DNA of 36,560 bases. Source: an uncultured archaeon A07HR67. Lineage in GTDB: Archaea > Halobacteriota > Halobacteria > Halobacteriales > Haloferacaceae. Of this stretch, positions 32,421-36,560 are shown piece after piece; position 1 is the first letter of the stretch, and each line of letters begins with the position of its first letter. The DNA lies in NCBI GenBank assembly GCA_000496175.1, contig KI543168.1, forward strand, positions 61,993 through 98,552, read 5' to 3'. The position numbers and the translations under genes are program-made. The notes beneath the pieces were generated by a model that searched no databases, was not told the origin of the DNA, and saw only the letters and a list, made by a program, of their open reading frames with translations.

Positions 32421-34572
32421 ATGCACGAGCCCGGACCGCCGCGGACGACGAGCGTCGGGCGGCCGGTAGAACTGGCGCCCCGCGACCCGGATCCGAGCGG
32501 CCGTTACGACTGGACGCTTCGCGACGCGCCGGCCGAGAGCGACGGCGACGTGCTCGAGCCCGGCGAGACGAGTCGCGCGGACGACCCCGTCGTCCACCTC
32601 CACCCGGACGCGCCCGGAACCTACGTGTTGAGCCTCGAAGCCCCCGACGGCACGCACCGCCAGCGCGTGCGGGTCTTCGCCGACGAGCGGCGCGACACCG
32701 CGATCCGCGTGCCCGCGAGCGACCTGCCGGTCGACGACGACGCGGTCGATCGGGTCTCCGTGTCGTGGCGGCACAACGACCGGCTGCTGGCGCGCGACCG
32801 CCCCGAGCGCGACGGCGACGAGTGGGTGTATCACGCGCGGATTCCGCCGGGCAGACACGCCGTCGGCTTCCTCGCGAACGACGACCGCGCGACCGAACAC
32901 CGCGTCACCCACGAGGTCGACGGGCCGGGACGTCCCCGCCTCTCACTCGACGGCCGTCTCGAGACGACCGACGAGGCCGGCGACGTTCTCGTCGTCGCCG
33001 CAGCGGTCGGCGTCCCGCCGGAGTCGACGACGGATTCCGGCGACGTCGACGTCGCGTTCCTCGTCGACGACCGAGACGCCGACCCGGAGACGGTCGAGCG
33101 AATCGAGCGCCGGGCCGACGGACGGACGCTCCGTGTCCCGCTCGACGACCTCGGCGGCGACGCCGACGGCCTCCGGATCCACGCGGTCCCGCACGCGGAC
33201 CGACACGGCGCGATGGAGACGGTCCGAGTCGACCGGGAGCCGGACGGGTCGAGAACGGTCACGGATCCGCACGCCCGCCCGGCGTGGGCCGACGCCCCCA
33301 CCGTGTACGAGGTGTACGTCCGGTCGTTCGCGGGCGACACGCTGGCGACGACGTTCGCGGAGATCGAACGACGGCTGCCGTACGTGGAGGACCTCGGAGT
33401 CGACGCGCTCTGGCTGACGCCGGTGCTCGCCTCGCCGACCGACCACGGGTATCACGTCACCGACTACTTCGAGACGGCCGCCGACCTGGGGTCGCGGGCG
33501 GCCTTCGAGTCGCTCGTCGACGCCTGTCACGCGGCGGGGATCCGGGTGATCTTCGACCTCGTGATCAATCACACCTCGCGCGACCACCCGGCGTTCCAGC
33601 TTCACGCGGCCGGCGTCGAGGAGTACGCCGACCACTACCGGCGGGCCGACGGCGCCGTCGACGTGACCGGAATCGACTGGGCGGAACTGGAGGGGGGCGC
33701 TACACCCGAGTACTACTTCGACTGGGGCCGGATCCCGAACCTGAACTTCGACAGTCCGGCCGTCCGGACGTGGCTGCTCTCGGTCGTCGACGAGTGGGCG
33801 GCCGTCGTCGACGGCTTCCGCGCGGACGTCGCCTGGGGCGTCCCCCACGGCTTCTGGAAGGAGGTTGCCGACCGCGTCCCCGACGACGTCTTGTTGCTCG
33901 ACGAGACGCTTCCGCACGATCCGTTCTACGGCGAGGGCGAGTTCGACCTCCACTACGACACCTCGTTGTACGGGGCGCTGGACGCGGTTGGCGCCGGCAG
34001 ACGATCCGCCGACGCCGTCGCGGACGCGCTCGACCGCGGCCGGTGGCTCGGGTTCGACGACCCGAGCGCACAGCTGCGGTACATCGAGAACCACGACGAG
34101 GACCGGTATCTCACGTCGCACGGCGAGGCGGCGCTGCGTGCGGCCGCGGCGGTGACGTTCACGCTGCCCGGCGCGCCGATGATCTACGCGGGCCAAGAGC
34201 GGGGCAACGAGACGACCCGCGGGCCGTTCCGCTGGCACGACGGCGACAACGCGCTCACGGCGTTTCACCGCCGGCTCTCGGCGCTGCGAGACGCCGAACC
34301 GCTCCTCCGTTCCGGACGCGTCGACGCCGCGGCCGCCGTCGACGTCGTCGCGGGCGATCCCGACCGGGTGACCGCCTACGAGCGCGTGGCCGAGACAAGC
34401 GACGGGTCCGGCGACGAGACGCCCGAGTCCCGCGACCGACTGCTCGTCGTCGTGAACTTCGGCACAGAGCCCGCGACGATCACGGTTCCGGACCGGTTCG
34501 AACGGGAGCTGTTCGCGGGTGAACCCGTCGAGCGGCGGCTGCGTCGTCGAGGATGTCGCGGTTCTCGCGTGA
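32421..34572 (+). CDS. GH13 alpha-amylase family protein, likely frameshifted at the 3' end
   Basis: An alpha-glucan hydrolase with an N-terminal sandwich part (about 1-230), a CBM48-like segment and a GH13 barrel from PTVYEVYVRSFAG on. All four conserved regions are present: DLVINHT, GFRADVAW with nucleophile Asp469, LLDETL with acid Glu495, and IENHDEDR with Asp559. The ATG at 32421 gives MHEPGPPRTTSVGRPVEL. Oddity: after FAGEPVE (about 34532) the frame turns Arg-rich and stays open to 35591, running through the trmB promoter and gene. In the next frame, GGCVVEDVAVLA ends at TGA 34570-34572, a natural end for this family. One extra base, or two lost, near 34533 explains this. Coordinates given assume that correction. 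Confidence 0.86.
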
Positions 34573-34590
34573 CGCGTGTATCATCGACCA

Positions 34591-34598
34591 TTATAAAT
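34591..34598 (+). promoter_or_regulatory. TATA element of trmB
   Basis: TTATAAAT lies 23-30 bp before the trmB ATG at 34621. It is a strong match at leaderless spacing and shows that trmB is a separate unit from the GH13 gene. Confidence 0.65.
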
Positions 34599-34620
34599 AG
34601 GACGTTCCTCCCTTCGACGT

Positions 34621-35673
34621 ATGGACGACCGGACGTTGACCGACCGCCTCGAGCGGTTCGGGCTCTCCGAGAAGGAGATCGACACGTACCTCACCCTGCT
34701 CGAGTACGGCGAGGCGAAAGCCAGCACCGTCGCCGACGCCGCCGGGGTCTCGAAGCGGTACGTGTACAGCGTGAGCGAGTCGCTCGCGGATCGCGGGTTC
34801 GTCGAGGTCCACGACCACGCCGTGCCAACGACGATCCGCGCGAACCCGCCGACGGAGGTGACAGAACGACTCCGGTCGGAGGTGGACGCGATCCGACCCG
34901 GTCTCGAGGAACGGTTCTCGCGGGCGGAACGCGAGACCGAGCAGTTCGAGGTGATCAAATCCCGGGTCACCGTGATCAAGCGACTCCGGTCGCTCGCCGC
35001 CGGCGCCGACGCGGAGCTGACGCTCTCGATTCCGGCACGGCGCCTGTCGGAGGTCGCTCCTGCGCTCGCCGGCGCCGTCGACCGCGGCGTGTTGGTGTTG
35101 CTCATCGTGTCCGGCGTCGACGACCCGTCGGCGGTCGATGCCGTCCCCGACGGGGTCGCGAGCGTCGTGCGGACTTGGAGCGAGGCGATGCCGACGATGC
35201 TCACCGTCGACTCGGCCCGGGGCGTCGTCGCGCCGCCGGAGTTGGTGTCTCGGTCGAACTCCGACCGGCGGGCGATCGCCTTCACCCAACAGCAGTTGGC
35301 TCCGGTCATCGTTGGGTCGTTTCTGGGGAACTACTGGCCCGTCGCGTCGGAGGCGGCGACCGCAGAGCCGGCCGCGCTGCCGGCGGAGTACACGAACTTC
35401 AGACATGCGGTGTTTCAATCGACCCAGCATCTGCGGAGCGAAACGACCCTCTACGCCACGGTCGGCGGCAGACGCACGGCCGACGACGAGACCGTCGAGG
35501 TCGCGGGACGCGTCGCCTCGGTCAGCCAGGGGATGGTCGAGCCGACGAACAACGAGTTTCCCGTTCAACACTCGCTGACGCTCACGACTGACGACGGGGT
35601 CGTCGCCGTCGGCGGACAGGGAGCGTTCGTCGAGGACGTGGAAGCGGATCTCGTTCGGCTGGACGCCGAGTAG
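34621..35673 (+). CDS. trmB: TrmB family transcriptional regulator
   Basis: A 350-residue sugar-sensing regulator. Residues about 10-62 form the TrmB winged helix (LSEKEIDTYLTLLEYGEAKASTVADAAGVSKRYVYSVSESL), followed by a coiled linker and a phospholipase-D-like effector domain (about 105-230) with RVTVIKRLRSLAAGADAELTLSIPARRL. The C-terminal TrmB domain (about 255-350) has VSQGMVEPTNNEFPVQHSLTL. Family members repress or activate sugar and central-carbon genes depending on sugar binding. Its place beside GH13 and GH15 genes suggests local control. The ATG at 34621 follows a strong TATA. I did not find a clear TACT-N7/8-GAGTA site in the neighbouring promoters. Confidence 0.9.
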   Translation: MDDRTLTDRLERFGLSEKEIDTYLTLLEYGEAKASTVADAAGVSKRYVYSVSESLADRGFVEVHDHAVPTTIRANPPTEVTERLRSEVDAIRPGLEERFSRAERETEQFEVIKSRVTVIKRLRSLAAGADAELTLSIPARRLSEVAPALAGAVDRGVLVLLIVSGVDDPSAVDAVPDGVASVVRTWSEAMPTMLTVDSARGVVAPPELVSRSNSDRRAIAFTQQQLAPVIVGSFLGNYWPVASEAATAEPAALPAEYTNFRHAVFQSTQHLRSETTLYATVGGRRTADDETVEVAGRVASVSQGMVEPTNNEFPVQHSLTLTTDDGVVAVGGQGAFVEDVEADLVRLDAE

Positions 35674-35713
35674 GGGTGAGCGGGAACGGTTCCGCGGATC
35701 GGGGCTCCGAGGA

Positions 35714-36205
35714 TCAGAGCCGTTCGTCTCGAAACGCCCGAACCACGTCCTGGCGGGCGATGAGCCCGACGAGGGTGCCGTCGTCGGCGACGACCGGCAG
35801 CCTGTTGATGTCCGGGTCGTCGCCCGAGAGCAGTTCGAGAATCTCGTCGACGCCGGTGTCGGGACCGACGGTCGCGGCGTCGGCGGTCATCACCTCGGTG
35901 ATCGGCCGGTCCGCGTTGCGGGCAAGGTCGAGGCCGAGGTCGAGGTCCGCCCAGGGCGGCTTCACCTGATAGGTGAGCGTGTCGACGAACGGCGGGAGCC
36001 CGACCGGGATCCACAGCGTTTCTTCGTCGGGTTCGAAGAGGTCGACGAGGTCGGACTCCGTTATCACGCCGACGACGACGCCATCGTCGTCGACGACCGG
36101 GAAGCCCGAGAAGGGATTCCGGGCGAACGTGTGGAAGACGGTGGCGACGTCGTCGCCGGCCGAGACCGTTTTCACGTCGTCGATCATCAGGTCGCGCGCG
36201 TTCAT
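35714..36205 (-). CDS. CBS domain pair protein
   Basis: A 163-residue protein consisting almost only of two CBS motifs (about 1-56 and 103-160), which bind adenosyl nucleotides. CBS1 starts MNARDLMIDDVKTVSAGDDV and ends FPVVDDDGVVVGVITESDL; CBS2 has ITEVMTADAATVGPDTGV and LPVVADDGTLVGLIARQDV. Between them is a longer linker (DLFEPDEETLWIPVGLPPF). No other domain is attached, so a regulatory role for a partner protein is likely but unidentified. The ATG at 36205 is chosen over the longer frame, whose extra residues are Arg/Gln/Pro-rich. It is divergent from the NikR-like gene and converges with trmB. Confidence 0.87.
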   Translation of the reverse strand: MNARDLMIDDVKTVSAGDDVATVFHTFARNPFSGFPVVDDDGVVVGVITESDLVDLFEPDEETLWIPVGLPPFVDTLTYQVKPPWADLDLGLDLARNADRPITEVMTADAATVGPDTGVDEILELLSGDDPDINRLPVVADDGTLVGLIARQDVVRAFRDERL

Positions 36206-36325
36206 GCCGGCGATGGGGCGCCGGCGGTGGTAGGTGTTGTGGCGCTGCCTCGTCGGGCCCGCTCGGCGTTGCGGGCGCGGCGTCGGCTGCCGCGTGAACT
36301 GATCGGGATGACGGCGGATACCAAT

Positions 36326-36333
36326 CTTTAATA
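36326..36333 (+). promoter_or_regulatory. TATA element of the NikR-like gene
   Basis: CTTTAATA lies 24-31 bp before the ATG at 36357 in an AT-rich island, fitting leaderless transcription. Confidence 0.55.
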
Positions 36334-36356
36334 TTTTCACCCCACTGAGTTAGTAC

Positions 36357-36560
36357 ATGAGCGTCGTTAGCGTGTCTATGCCGGAAGAATTGCTCGAGCG
36401 GATCGACCAGTTTGCCGACGACCACGGCTACACCGGTCGGAGCGAGGTGTTTCGAGAAGCGAGCCGGAACCTCCTCGGCGAGTTCGAAGACAAGAAGCTC
36501 GAGGGCCGCGAGCTGATGGGGGTCGTGACCGTGCTCTTCGATTACGAGACGACGAGCGTC
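36357..36560 (+). CDS. NikR-like ribbon-helix-helix regulator, cut by the window end
   Basis: The first 68 codons of a CopG/NikR-type regulator. [39 protein letters not shown] is a ribbon-helix-helix DNA-binding domain, and [15 protein letters not shown] is the start of the ACT-like C-terminal domain of NikR, whose metal-binding histidines lie beyond the window. Nickel response is therefore not testable here. The start follows a good TATA at leaderless spacing. Confidence 0.88.
   Translation, partial: MSVVSVSMPEELLERIDQFADDHGYTGRSEVFREASRNLLGEFEDKKLEGRELMGVVTVLFDYETTSV

Noticed and set aside
34573-35591. GH13 C-terminal extension as a real fusion domain
   Set aside because: It reads trmB out of frame, crosses a strong TATA element and is Arg-rich without domain features.
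1-36560. CRISPR array, prophage, integrase or rRNA/tRNA genes
   Set aside because: No regularly spaced repeats, phage or integrase motifs, or RNA gene signatures were seen on either strand.

Overview
The window is chromosomal DNA of a halophilic archaeon (class Halobacteria). The evidence is very high GC, strongly acidic proteins, SRP19, Gar1, TrmB and TRAM genes, an eleven-gene nuo operon with a fused nuoCD and a split nuoJ, and many genes whose start codon lies about 25-30 bp after a TATA element, as expected for leaderless transcripts. I cannot name the genus from sequence alone; the GC-rich intergenic repeat type reminds me of Halorubrum-like genomes (weak inference).

Layout. 1-3335: alaS (minus, cut by the left edge, with a scrambled stretch) is divergent from SRP19 and gar1. 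3342-3611: a small zinc-ribbon-like protein. 3691-14005: nuoA-B-CD-H-I-J1-J2-K-L-M-N on the minus strand, a complete membrane arm and connecting module of respiratory complex I, without the NADH-oxidising NuoEFG module. 14182-17003: an MFS transporter, purE and a RibD-type reductase of riboflavin synthesis. 17258-24665: a long coiled-coil protein, SppA-type protease, DUF373 membrane protein, aroE, a CopD-like membrane protein, a helix-hairpin-helix protein, a class IV aminotransferase and a Rieske protein. Two GC-rich intergenic stretches here carry hairpins and an inverted repeat. 24684-30252: DUF5788, a YkgJ-type cysteine-cluster protein, a TRAM protein, a methyltransferase, a small winged-helix regulator, a family 2 glycosyltransferase, hisF and a small DUF7511-like protein. 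30254-35673: a carbohydrate cluster of divergent GH15 glucoamylase and GH13 amylase followed by a TrmB regulator. 35714-36560: a CBS-pair protein and the start of a NikR-like regulator.

How the genes work together. The nuo genes are tightly overlapped and almost certainly one transcription unit. The GH15, GH13 and trmB genes form a plausible alpha-glucan-use module with a shared divergent promoter and a candidate operator. The rest is mainly housekeeping metabolism in single-gene units with their own promoters.

No transposase, integrase, CRISPR array, rRNA or tRNA gene was found. The most notable signals are three one-base losses within 60 bp of alaS that leave the frame open but scramble a catalytic-core motif; a class IV aminotransferase with Arg where the PLP lysine should be; a GH13 gene whose frame overruns its probable stop and runs into trmB; a perfect 17-bp hairpin between ykgJ and the TRAM gene; and an imperfect ~60-bp inverted repeat downstream of the aminotransferase.
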